From CAYRLZ01 sp964425275 (GTDB lineage: Bacteria; Hydrothermota; Tepidihabitantia; Tepidihabitantales; JBDRVQ01): 25,492 nt of DNA. Each line of letters opens with the position of its first letter. Within the stretch, counting starts at the first letter, position 1. The position numbers and the translations under genes are program-made. The notes below the pieces were generated by a model. It did no database searches and had not been told where the DNA came from. It saw only the letters and a list, made by a program, of their open reading frames with translations. This document shows, piece after piece, positions 13,336 to 20,340 of the stretch. The DNA is taken from contig CAYRLZ010000002.1 of the NCBI GenBank assembly GCA_964425275.1, forward strand, positions 1 to 25,492, given 5' to 3'.

Positions 13336-16077
13336 TTATTTCACGATAATCAGTTTTCGGTTGATTTTATTATTCCCAACTTCTAAGTGGAGGAGGTAGA
13401 TACCGGTTGGAAATTTCTTCAGGACGAACTTTCCTTTATTCGTCTTTTCGGAATAAACAAGGCGACCAAAGATATCATAGACTCTTAGATAAACTTCTGC
13501 TTTGGTTGGTAGATTGCAGTAGATGTAAACCTGGTCCTTTGTCGGGTTTGGTTTTATGAGAGGAGAGAAGTTAGAGGGTGAGATATTATCAGCCGAACCG
13601 AACCCCAAGGTGAAGGGGGTTACATTTGGGGTATATTGCCAGAATTCCAGGGTCCTGTTGCCTTTTAAGGCATAGACCTTCCCTTCGGCAAAGGTTAAAG
13701 CGCCGCCGTCGCCCAACTTTTTATCATTCGGCAAACGGGGCAAGGTCTCTTTTTCTACCCAGGAGTCGCTGGTTACGAAATAGGCCCAGTATTCTTGACC
13801 TTGACCTTTGAAGGCATAAATCTGTTTAGCACCATCCCAGGCTAAGGCCGCGCCGGCTCCGGTTTTTGTCTTCTTCATTGAACCAGAGCGATAGAGGGGC
13901 ATCGGGTTTTTTGTCATCCAGGTATCAGCCACTATATCGTAGCAATAAAATTCCGGCACACCACCTTTAAGGAGATAGATATACTGATTGTTATAATTCA
14001 CCAAGGCGGAGCCCTTTTTCAGTCCCTTCTTAGACGGTCCGAGAGGAATATCATTTCGTTTCTGCCAGCTGTCCCTAGCCACTGAATAGACGTAAAATTC
14101 TCTGGTTCCTCCACCCTTAGCCAGAAAGATAAAACAGGTATCATCAGAGGCATAGCCTTTTTGCGGGGGTTGTTTAACAAAGACTATTCCGGCACCATCC
14201 TTAATTTTTTTCTTTTTCTCACCGGCGGGAACATCTTTTAACTGCTGCCAGGAATCCTGTTTGACCTCATATTTATAGAACTCAAGGGTATTATTCCCCT
14301 TGATACAATAAATCCAATTGAGTCCATCCGAAGTTAATGCCCCACCACCTTTTACCCCTTTCTTTTTTACCGGTAAGGGTTTTCGTTCTTCCCACCTTTT
14401 AGTTCTCAGATTATAGGCAGAAAAATCGTTGCTATTCCCTCCTTTTAGGGCAAAGCAAAATTTGCCGGCGGTGGTTAAGGCCCCTCCGGCTTTCACCAGA
14501 CTCGGCTTCGCCTGACCAAAGGGTAGGGGAGATAATAAAACCCAAGGATATTCCGGAGGTGGTTGAGGTAGTCGGACAACAAAACTTCTGGTAAGGGAGT
14601 CATTACTTTGCTCCTGGGGAAAAGGCGATGAGATGAAAGATTGTGCTTCATAATCACCGGCCGGTAAAAGAAGGGAAAGGAAGTTAATCTGCCTTTCTTC
14701 ATTGGGCAGTAAGCCAAAAACGGTTATAGCCTTTGTATAGTAAGGCGGGATTAAGAAATAAGTAGTAAAGGTTTCAATGAAGTTCCCTTTATTCTCAACC
14801 AGAACCGAAGGTCTTAAGAGCGTTCCCTCTAAATACTCTCCCCGGGGTGATATGATTTCTCTTAATGCGATATCCCGCGCCTTCGGAACTTCACACCAAC
14901 ACTCAAAGTTTTCTGCCTTTCGGTTATTGGTTGTGTCCCGGTCATCAACCGATGGCGGGATGTAAGCGATAATATGGTAATCACCGGTATCTAAGTAGAT
15001 GCCCGGAAAACTTAACTCAGCGGTTTTTTGGGCAAGAAGGAAGGTAGGAAGAGAGTCTTGATAGACCAAAAGGCTCTCTTTTCGTATTTCAACGAAGACC
15101 ATTAAACTTTCATCGGTGTTTCCATAGTTGGCAATCCCCACTACTGGGATCTGTTCTCCAGGAGGCACCACCCCAAAAGGTGAAATCGCCGAGACCCCGA
15201 CATCCACCCATCTTTCTTCTGACACCAGGGTCTTTTTTTCTTTTTGGTCATTATCCGGATTTTCATCGTCTAAAAGAAGGGTGCGGGCCGTTACATCATA
15301 TTCACCCGAAACAGTAAACCAGGGTTCAGAAAACAGGATGGATAGGGTATCGCCTGGATTCATTCCGTTGACCAAAAAGGTATCACGATAAACAACTACT
15401 GGCCTCTGGGGAGATTTTCCAATAACCAGTTCTACGGAAAAATTGACCACCGCACTGCCAAAATTTTTAATAAGAACCGTTGGATAAATTTCCTGTTCCG
15501 GCTCTTCAATTTCTCTGGGGTATAAAATAGAGACCACGCCAACATCTTTTATCATCTCTCCGACACCGGATATATCATCCAGATAACAGGAGTTGACGCC
15601 AAAGATACCAACATTCCGAAAGGCGATGTAAATTGGTGTGTAGTGATAACCAGAGAGCGGGATAATCCGTAATTGATATTCCTCACTGGTGAAGCCAAAG
15701 GCATCAAGCCGGATTGAGAAGTCTTTGGGTTGATTACCGGTGAGGGAAAGTAAAACCTCCAGACTTTCCGGGAAATTACACTCATGGGCCCGATACCAGA
15801 ACTTTAAGGTATCGGCCCCGGGATAAGGAAATAGCCTTTTCGTTACTAACCAGTCATCATTTCTCTGATGGGGACCTTCAAATCTACTTCGGGCACAAGC
15901 CGGCGCACTCCGAGATTTTGCCGGACTGCGGTGCCAAACTTGATTTCCACCATCCTGATTATAAACTGCCCAGCCAGCTGGTGGGAAATAGGGTGAAGAG
16001 AAATCTTCAAAAAGAACCGTTGGAAAAACCCTTAAAAAGATTAAGGTAATAAAAATAAATAGAATTTTGGGTTTCAT
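13336..16077 (-). CDS. Secreted cleaved-adhesin/CARDB/kelch protein with C-terminal sorting-like domain
   Basis: This is a 913-residue protein starting at ATG 16077, which has an AGGGAGG ribosome site six bases upstream. An in-frame ATG at 16113 also has a GAGG site and would add 12 residues before the signal peptide. Signal peptide: residues 1-20. A jelly-roll adhesin-like domain follows (about 23-172; FEDFSSPYFPPAGWAVYN, then NDDWLVTKRL, then YLDDISG). Three CARDB-like Ig domains span about 178-520 (DVGVVSILYP, DVGVSAISPFG). Six kelch-like blades span about 540-830, with the core KGG..EF..Y....DSW. The last 75 residues (IKPNPTKDQVYI, VYDIFGRLVY, FPTGIYLLHL) resemble type IX-secretion sorting domains. 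It is probably surface-attached or secreted; the ligand is unknown. Confidence 0.88.
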   Translation of the reverse strand: MKPKILFIFITLIFLRVFPTVLFEDFSSPYFPPAGWAVYNQDGGNQVWHRSPAKSRSAPACARSRFEGPHQRNDDWLVTKRLFPYPGADTLKFWYRAHECNFPESLEVLLSLTGNQPKDFSIRLDAFGFTSEEYQLRIIPLSGYHYTPIYIAFRNVGIFGVNSCYLDDISGVGEMIKDVGVVSILYPREIEEPEQEIYPTVLIKNFGSAVVNFSVELVIGKSPQRPVVVYRDTFLVNGMNPGDTLSILFSEPWFTVSGEYDVTARTLLLDDENPDNDQKEKKTLVSEERWVDVGVSAISPFGVVPPGEQIPVVGIANYGNTDESLMVFVEIRKESLLVYQDSLPTFLLAQKTAELSFPGIYLDTGDYHIIAYIPPSVDDRDTTNNRKAENFECWCEVPKARDIALREIISPRGEYLEGTLLRPSVLVENKGNFIETFTTYFLIPPYYTKAITVFGLLPNEERQINFLSLLLPAGDYEAQSFISSPFPQEQSNDSLTRSFVVRLPQPPPEYPWVLLSPLPFGQAKPSLVKAGGALTTAGKFCFALKGGNSNDFSAYNLRTKRWEERKPLPVKKKGVKGGGALTSDGLNWIYCIKGNNTLEFYKYEVKQDSWQQLKDVPAGEKKKKIKDGAGIVFVKQPPQKGYASDDTCFIFLAKGGGTREFYVYSVARDSWQKRNDIPLGPSKKGLKKGSALVNYNNQYIYLLKGGVPEFYCYDIVADTWMTKNPMPLYRSGSMKKTKTGAGAALAWDGAKQIYAFKGQGQEYWAYFVTSDSWVEKETLPRLPNDKKLGDGGALTFAEGKVYALKGNRTLEFWQYTPNVTPFTLGFGSADNISPSNFSPLIKPNPTKDQVYIYCNLPTKAEVYLRVYDIFGRLVYSEKTNKGKFVLKKFPTGIYLLHLEVGNNKINRKLIIVK

Positions 16078-16102
16078 CTTACCCTCCCTTATTGATAAAG
16101 AT

Positions 16103-16247
16103 GTAAGATACATCTTACCTCTCTTACCTAAGATAAGGCGGGATTTACTAACCCGCCGATGAAACTAAAAGAAAGAAGGAGGGATGATGGTCGGTGGGGT
16201 AAGAAAAACCGACCCCATTTTTAGAGGAAAAGGGTAAGCATCCCTCC
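16103..16247 (-). promoter_or_regulatory. Structured 5' leader of the secreted-protein gene
   Basis: Three inverted repeats lie upstream of the 16077 start. GTAAGAT/ATCTTAC (16103-16109 with 16112-16118) covers the alternative start at 16113. GGCGGG/CCCGCC (about 16137-16157) is a GC-rich hairpin. GGAGGGATG/CATCCCTCC (16178-16186 with 16239-16247) encloses a further GGTCGG/CCGACC pair. Any could be a terminator or attenuator within a leader of about 330 nt. No known riboswitch class was recognised. Confidence 0.45.
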
Positions 16248-16312
16248 CTCCTTTCGTCAGAAAGAGTATCCTTTTTACTACCCGCAAAGTGGGGTATAAG
16301 TGCTCCTCCCTA

Positions 16313-16341
16313 TTGACAAAATGATTAAAATCTGGTATAAT
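16313..16341 (+). promoter_or_regulatory. Consensus rightward promoter upstream of a tRNA-like fragment
   Basis: TTGACA (16313-16318) and TATAAT (16336-16341), both perfect with a 17-bp spacer. Expected start is near 16348. It points toward the tRNA-Leu-like fragment and the regulator genes, and faces the leftward promoter at 16417-16444. Confidence 0.8.
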
Positions 16342-16379
16342 GTTACATAAAGAAATGGTCGCATCGGTTCTATTTCCTT

Positions 16380-16410
16380 GGCTAAATGGTAGAATTGGTA
16401 GAGGCATACT
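16380..16410 (+). pseudogene. tRNA-Leu-like 5' fragment
   Basis: ATGGTAGAATTGGTAGAGGC (16386-16405) matches the corresponding acceptor/D-arm part of the intact tRNA-Leu of this window (ATGGCGGAATTGGCAGACGC) at 16 of 20 positions, in register after a 7-nt acceptor-like GGCTAAA (16380-16386). No anticodon arm, variable arm or T arm follows; the resemblance ends where the duplicated promoter module starts (about 16406). D-stem pairing is decayed. It could be a tRNA fossil or an integration scar. Confidence 0.4.
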
Positions 16411-16416
16411 GTCTAT

Positions 16417-16444
16417 ATTATACAGGTTTTTTCTATTTTGTCAA
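16417..16444 (-). promoter_or_regulatory. Leftward consensus promoter, copy A of duplicated module
   Basis: On the minus strand, TTGACA (16439-16444) and TATAAT (16417-16422) are separated by 16 bp. It would start near 16410 and read toward the secreted-protein gene at 16077. Its sequence context is repeated at 16722-16749. Confidence 0.75.
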
Positions 16445-16461
16445 GATAGGTTATACTGAAA

Positions 16462-16773
16462 ATGTATATATCAAAATTAAAGGACTGGGGAGCAAAAATC
16501 GTTGACCAGTCGGCGTTTCCACTGATTGGGGCGGCGGAGGTTTTAGAAGCAGCCGAGAAAAATATTTCGGGGATAGGAGGGGGTAAGAAGTTTAAAGGCG
16601 ACCATCTAATTCGGTTAATAAAAAGGGATGCGAAAGGGCGTGCAATCAGGATAGACAAGGCAGGCCTATCCACCCCCGGCGTCCGGCTAAGGAATAAGGT
16701 ATCTAATATCATACTAACTATATTATACAAAAAATTTCCATTCTGTCAAGTATTATATCCGAAAAAGGTATAG
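16462..16773 (+). CDS. Diverged HTH-only paralogue of the downstream regulator (possibly decayed)
   Basis: This 103-codon frame begins SKLKDWGAKIVDQSAFPLIG and then has AAEVLEAAEKNISGIGGG. It aligns by eye with the N-terminus of the next protein (SELKDRVAQAIKYSGLSQIE, then IAEALGVKQKNISDIVRG) at S-LKD, A, I, S, AE-L, KNIS-I-G and again at LIRL. It thus looks like an XRE helix-turn-helix domain without an S24 domain. The DNA around both starts is also similar. The last about 24 codons run through promoter copy B, which suggests the tail is not selected. No clear ribosome site is present. It could be a small Cro-like regulator or a degenerate duplicate. Confidence 0.45.
   Translation: MYISKLKDWGAKIVDQSAFPLIGAAEVLEAAEKNISGIGGGKKFKGDHLIRLIKRDAKGRAIRIDKAGLSTPGVRLRNKVSNIILTILYKKFPFCQVLYPKKV
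16722..16749 (-). promoter_or_regulatory. Leftward consensus promoter, copy B of duplicated module
   Basis: On the minus strand, TTGACA (16744-16749) and TATAAT (16722-16727) have the same 16-bp spacer as copy A, 305 bp away. Shared flanking bases are ATACT-NN-CTATATTATACA and CTGTCAAG/TTGTCAAG. It reads leftward, antisense to the 103-codon frame, and lies immediately upstream of the S24-like regulator, so autoregulation is plausible. Confidence 0.7.
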
Positions 16774-16774
16774 T

Positions 16775-17407
16775 ATGAATTCCGAGTTAAAGGACCGGGT
16801 CGCCCAGGCGATTAAATACTCGGGGCTTTCTCAGATTGAGATAGCGGAGGCTTTGGGGGTTAAGCAAAAAAATATCTCCGATATCGTAAGGGGGGTAGTA
16901 AAAAATCCCAGGATTGAACTACTCATCCGATTAGCGGAAATAACTAAGGTTGATACCCATTGGCTTTTAACCGGAAAGGGTGAGATGGTTAAACCGGAGC
17001 CGATTAAATTTGGATTGGGGAATTTTTGGCTTGTTCCAATCTTAGGGCATAGTCTAAACCATATCCCGACCATTTCCGAGGAGGTAAAGGAGGGACTGCT
17101 TATCTTCTTAAAGGGGGAGGAGAATAGAAATGTCTTCGCCTTGAAGGTTCCGGATAATTCAATGGTTCCGGAATTGAAGGAAGGTGATATTGTCATCGCC
17201 GTTCCGAGAAGATTAAAAGAGTTAAAGAGAGAAGGAGAAATAGTAGCGGTCCACTTCCATCACCGGGTCTTAGTGCGCTGTCTGCATAAAGAGAGAAGCG
17301 AAACAATTTTGACCCCATTAGATAGTCGATACCCTCCATTAATAATAAAGCCCGAAGAAATAGAACTCATCAGCAAGGTGGTCTTTAAACTCCGGAGATA
17401 TATTTAA
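16775..17407 (+). CDS. XRE/S24-type (CI/LexA-like) transcriptional regulator, probably non-cleaving
   Basis: This 210-residue protein has an N-terminal XRE-type helix-turn-helix (about 5-56; LSQIEIAEALGVKQKNISDI) followed by THWLLTGKGE. A C-terminal LexA/CI S24 peptidase-like domain spans about 86-205 (VPILG, then FALKVPDNSMVPELKEGDIV, then VLVRCL). Ser129 of the NSM motif is present, but the lysine of the usual VKRL motif is Arg168, and no Ala-Gly cleavage pair is visible in the linker (SLNHIP where AAGEP is usual). It probably dimerises and binds operators without RecA-triggered self-cleavage. An AAAAAGG site lies 6 nt before the ATG. Divergent promoter copy B adjoins it. Confidence 0.9.
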   Translation: MNSELKDRVAQAIKYSGLSQIEIAEALGVKQKNISDIVRGVVKNPRIELLIRLAEITKVDTHWLLTGKGEMVKPEPIKFGLGNFWLVPILGHSLNHIPTISEEVKEGLLIFLKGEENRNVFALKVPDNSMVPELKEGDIVIAVPRRLKELKREGEIVAVHFHHRVLVRCLHKERSETILTPLDSRYPPLIIKPEEIELISKVVFKLRRYI

Positions 17408-17430
17408 GAAAAGTCTCCACTTCTCAATTC

Positions 17431-17530
17431 CTGGAGTAGCCGACCTTGGTCGGCGCTAAATGTCTTATAGAGACAAGTCTCGCTACTCCAGACACAAAGA
17501 AAAATATAAAAGATAATGGAACCACAGATG
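17431..17530. repeat. Three-way-junction inverted repeat plus AATGGAACCACAGAT box (copy 2 of composite repeat)
   Basis: An outer perfect 10-bp stem, CTGGAGTAGC (17431-17440) with GCTACTCCAG (17482-17491), encloses two hairpins: CCGACC/GGTCGG (17440-17453) and TGTCT/AGACA (17461-17475). AATGGAACCACAGAT follows at about 17515-17529. The same box, also preceded by AAAATATA and an inverted repeat starting with GTAGCCG, is found after pal. It is a REP/MITE-like intergenic element; it may also end transcription of the regulator gene. Confidence 0.7.
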
Positions 17531-17569
17531 GACACACTTTTCCTAACTTCCGAAGTTATCTAAAAAGGC

Positions 17570-17597
17570 TTGACTTCGGATAGGTTTTTGCTAATCT
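17570..17597 (+). promoter_or_regulatory. Weak promoter of the aldehyde dehydrogenase gene
   Basis: TTGACT (17570-17575) and TAATCT (17592-17597) with a 16-bp spacer. The -10 is poor. The expected start (about 17604) falls on the ATG at 17603, which has no Shine-Dalgarno, so the message could be leaderless. Confidence 0.35.
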
Positions 17598-17602
17598 TGA
17601 CT

Positions 17603-19099
17603 ATGGAAAAGGTCTATAATAATTTCATTCAGGGGAAGTGGCTGCCCAGTAAGACTGGGAGGACTTATGAGAATAGAAATCCGGCGAATACCGAAGACCT
17701 CATTGGTATCTTCCCTTCTTCGGATGCTAATGATGTTGCTTTAGCGGTGCAATCGGCAAAGAAGGCCTACGAATCCTGGCGGAAAGTCCCGGCACCAAAA
17801 AGGGGGGAGATTTTAAGAAAAGCCGGTGAATTGATGTTAGAGAGAAAGGAGGAATTAGCCCGGCTGATGACCCGGGAGATGGGGAAGGTTTTGAAAGAGA
17901 CAAGAGGTGATGTTCAAGAAGGGATTGACACCGCTTTTTATGCCTTTGGCGAAGGGAGAAGACTCTTTGCCTTCACCACACCTTCGGAATTGACTAATAA
18001 GATGTGTATGGTCTTTCGTCAACCAATTGGTGTCTGGGGAATTATCACGCCCTGGAATTTCCCAATCGCTATCCCGTCCTGGAAAATCTTCCCGGCACTT
18101 TTATGTGGTAATACTGTGGTCTTTAAGCCGGCAACTGATACCCCGGCATCAGCGGCAAAATTAGTGGAAATCCTGGCCGAGGCCGGTGTTCCGGATGGTG
18201 TAGTGAACTTAGTCTTTGGTCGGGGCCGGGAGGTCGGGGAAGCCATCTTAAACCATCCGGAGATTAGAGGTGTCTCCTTTACCGGTTCATCGGAAATCGG
18301 ACGGAGGGTTGCCGAGGTTACAGGTTTTTCTCTTAAAAGATGTTCCTTAGAATTGGGTGGCAAGAATGCCCAGATTGTGATGGAAGACGCTGATTTAGAT
18401 TTAGCCTTAGAGGGAGTGCTCTGGGGGGCATTCGGAACAACCGGACAGAGATGCACCGCTACATCCCGGCTCATTCTCCAGGAGAAAATTTTTAACCAAT
18501 TTGTTGAGCGATTGGTCGAGCGGGCGAAAAAAATTAGGATTGGGAATGGCTTAAAGGAAGATACCGAGATGGGACCACTGATTAATGAGACGCAGAGAAA
18601 AGTCGTTGACAATTATGTGGCGATTGGTAAGAGGGAAGGGGCATCATTAGTTTGCGGTGGTCGGTTTTATACCGAGGGCGAATGTAGGAAGGGATATTTC
18701 TATGAGCCAACAATCTTCATCAATGTGCAACCGGATATGCGGATTGCTCAGGAGGAAATCTTTGGTCCAGTTCTCTCGGTAATAAAGGTGAAGGATTTAG
18801 CTGAGGCAATTCGGGTTCTGAATGGAACAAAGTATGGTCTATCTTCCTCTATTTACACCCGAGATGTGAACCAGGCGTTTAAGGCAATTGAAGAGATAGA
18901 AGCCGGGATAACTTATATCAATGCCCCAACGATTGGTGCCGAATGTCATCTGCCATTTGGCGGTGTGAAGGATACGGGAAACGGTCATCGGGAAGGCGGC
19001 TGGACGGTCTATGATATATTCTCGGAATTAAAGACAGTGTATGTTGACTATTCGGGCATCTTGCAGAAGGCACAGATTGATACCTGGCCAGAAGAGTAA
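17603..19099 (+). CDS. NAD(P)-dependent aldehyde dehydrogenase
   Basis: This 498-residue, full-length ALDH starts at ATG 17603 (MEKVYNNFIQGKW); an in-frame TTG at 17570 overlaps the promoter-like sequence and is rejected. Catalytic Cys284 is in GQRCTATSR, the general-base glutamate is Glu250 in LELGGKN, and Asn152 is in TPWNFP. The coenzyme motif FTGSSEIG (227-234) is intact. The ending CHLPFGGVKDTGNGHREGG resembles semialdehyde dehydrogenases (alpha-ketoglutarate semialdehyde, aminoadipate semialdehyde). The enzyme oxidises an aldehyde to an acid; the substrate is not determined. It stands alone, between the regulator and the sigma-factor operon. Confidence 0.93.
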   Translation: MEKVYNNFIQGKWLPSKTGRTYENRNPANTEDLIGIFPSSDANDVALAVQSAKKAYESWRKVPAPKRGEILRKAGELMLERKEELARLMTREMGKVLKETRGDVQEGIDTAFYAFGEGRRLFAFTTPSELTNKMCMVFRQPIGVWGIITPWNFPIAIPSWKIFPALLCGNTVVFKPATDTPASAAKLVEILAEAGVPDGVVNLVFGRGREVGEAILNHPEIRGVSFTGSSEIGRRVAEVTGFSLKRCSLELGGKNAQIVMEDADLDLALEGVLWGAFGTTGQRCTATSRLILQEKIFNQFVERLVERAKKIRIGNGLKEDTEMGPLINETQRKVVDNYVAIGKREGASLVCGGRFYTEGECRKGYFYEPTIFINVQPDMRIAQEEIFGPVLSVIKVKDLAEAIRVLNGTKYGLSSSIYTRDVNQAFKAIEEIEAGITYINAPTIGAECHLPFGGVKDTGNGHREGGWTVYDIFSELKTVYVDYSGILQKAQIDTWPEE

Positions 19100-19195
19100 A
19101 CCCAGCACTTATTTTCCCCAGATACCGATACGAAGTGCCGGATTTATAACATTTTAACCGCGGGTGAACAATTCCCCTTCCCTGGCACAGAGGGT

Positions 19196-19816
19196 ATGAT
19201 TGATTCCGATGCGGTCTTGAATAAGAAGACGAAGGCGATGAAAATTGTTGAAGAGAAAGGTGACCAGGATTTAAGTCTGGTGAGAAGAGCGGCCGAGGGC
19301 GACGAGTTGGCGTTTGAAGAGTTGGTAAAGAAATATCAAAAGCCAGTTTTGAATATAATCTATCGCTATACCGGTGATTATGACCAAGCCGAAGATATTG
19401 CCCAGGAGGTCTTTTTTAAGGTCTGGCAAAAGATTAAGACCTTCAAAGGAAGGTCTAAGTTTTCTACCTGGCTCTATCGGATTGTCGTCAACCAGTGCTT
19501 AGATTATAGAAGGAAAAATAAGGAAGAACTAATATCCTTAGATAAGAAATGGGAAGGAGGCAAGACTCCGGAGGCACTTACCGTTGAGTTAGATTCCCCA
19601 CCAGAAAAAAAGGTAGAAATCGTCAGGAAGGCTATCCAAGAATTACCGGAAAGTCAAAGGATTGCCCTGATTTTATCAAAATTTGAGGCAAGGCCCTATC
19701 AGGAGATAGCCGAGATTATGGGAATCTCACTTGCCGCGGTTGAATCCCTAATTTACCGGGCAAAGGATAAATTAAAAAATAGGCTCCGGTCATTAAGAGA
19801 GAGGGGTGAAATTTAA
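19196..19816 (+). CDS. ECF-type RNA polymerase sigma factor
   Basis: This is a 206-residue sigma-70-family protein with regions 2 (about 27-92: LAFEELVKKYQKPVLNIIYR, YDQAEDIAQEVFFKVWQ, FSTWLYRIVVNQCLDYRRK) and 4 (about 138-197: RKAIQELPESQRIALILSKF, YQEIAEIMGISLAAVESLIY, RAKDKLKNRL). It has no region 1 or 3, as expected for ECF (RpoE/SigW-like) factors. It directs polymerase to stress promoters. ATG 19196 is one option; ATG 19238 would remove 14 residues and better match the usual length. The anti-sigma gene follows 35 bp later, then a sensor and efflux genes. Confidence 0.94.
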   Translation: MIDSDAVLNKKTKAMKIVEEKGDQDLSLVRRAAEGDELAFEELVKKYQKPVLNIIYRYTGDYDQAEDIAQEVFFKVWQKIKTFKGRSKFSTWLYRIVVNQCLDYRRKNKEELISLDKKWEGGKTPEALTVELDSPPEKKVEIVRKAIQELPESQRIALILSKFEARPYQEIAEIMGISLAAVESLIYRAKDKLKNRLRSLRERGEI

Positions 19817-19851
19817 CGCAAGTTTTTTCAGAAATCTTCGTCTAATATAGT

Positions 19852-20340
19852 ATGAAGAGAAAAAGACAATGCCCACAGGTGAAAAGGCGACTTTCGGCTT
19901 TCTTAGACAACGAGGTATCGGAAAAAGAGAAATTCTATATCTCAGAACATTTGAAGTCCTGTGTCAATTGTCAAAACGACTTAGAAAGGCTATCCGAGGT
20001 TTCCGGCTTACTGGATTTAGTGGAAGAAGTAGAGGTTTCACCTTATTTTATGGTTCGCTTGCGACAGAGAATTGCCGAAGAAAAATCAAAGAGGGTTGTT
20101 TGGTTACCATTATTAGAATGGCGGAAACGAATTTTCGTTCCAGTGGGGATTGCTCTACTCTTTTTTATTGCGGTTCTTGGGGGCAATTATTTGGGTCATT
20201 GGCTTAATCAGCGGGTAGAGAAGGCAGTGGAACTGAACGAAGAAGTGGCTAATGTAGCGGGAATTACTTCGCTGGAAGATTTTTCCGAAGGCTCATTGGT
20301 TGATGCCTATGCTGGACTTTTAGCCGAAGGAGGTAAATAA
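19852..20340 (+). CDS. Membrane-bound zinc-finger anti-sigma factor
   Basis: This 162-residue protein has an N-terminal zinc-binding anti-sigma motif: Cys7, then His33, Cys37 and Cys40 (HxxxCxxC). The 25-residue gap between Cys7 and His33 matches the ZAS family. One membrane span covers about 94-114, and a periplasmic tail of about 45 residues follows. It should hold the preceding sigma factor inactive at the membrane and release it on an envelope signal. The gene lies 35 bp after the sigma gene and overlaps the next start by one base. No ribosome site is obvious at its ATG (TATAGT directly precedes it). Confidence 0.9.
   Translation: MKRKRQCPQVKRRLSAFLDNEVSEKEKFYISEHLKSCVNCQNDLERLSEVSGLLDLVEEVEVSPYFMVRLRQRIAEEKSKRVVWLPLLEWRKRIFVPVGIALLFFIAVLGGNYLGHWLNQRVEKAVELNEEVANVAGITSLEDFSEGSLVDAYAGLLAEGGK

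Noticed and set aside
16165..16407. Leftward 80-codon open frame upstream of the secreted protein
   Set aside because: Covers the leader hairpins and the tRNA-like fragment; no family resemblance and no ribosome site.
16413..16730. Leftward 105-codon open frame opposite the HTH-only gene
   Set aside because: It is the complement of the duplicated regulator copy; its ends run through both promoter copies and the protein resembles nothing.
17570..17602. TTG start adding 11 residues to the aldehyde dehydrogenase
   Set aside because: The added residues (MTSDRFLLILT) are not family-like and the TTG lies in a -35-like element; ATG 17603 gives the usual N-terminus.
18019..18612. Long leftward open frame (197 codons) opposite the aldehyde dehydrogenase
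   Set aside because: It lies entirely antisense to a conserved enzyme with intact active-site motifs and shows no domain of its own.
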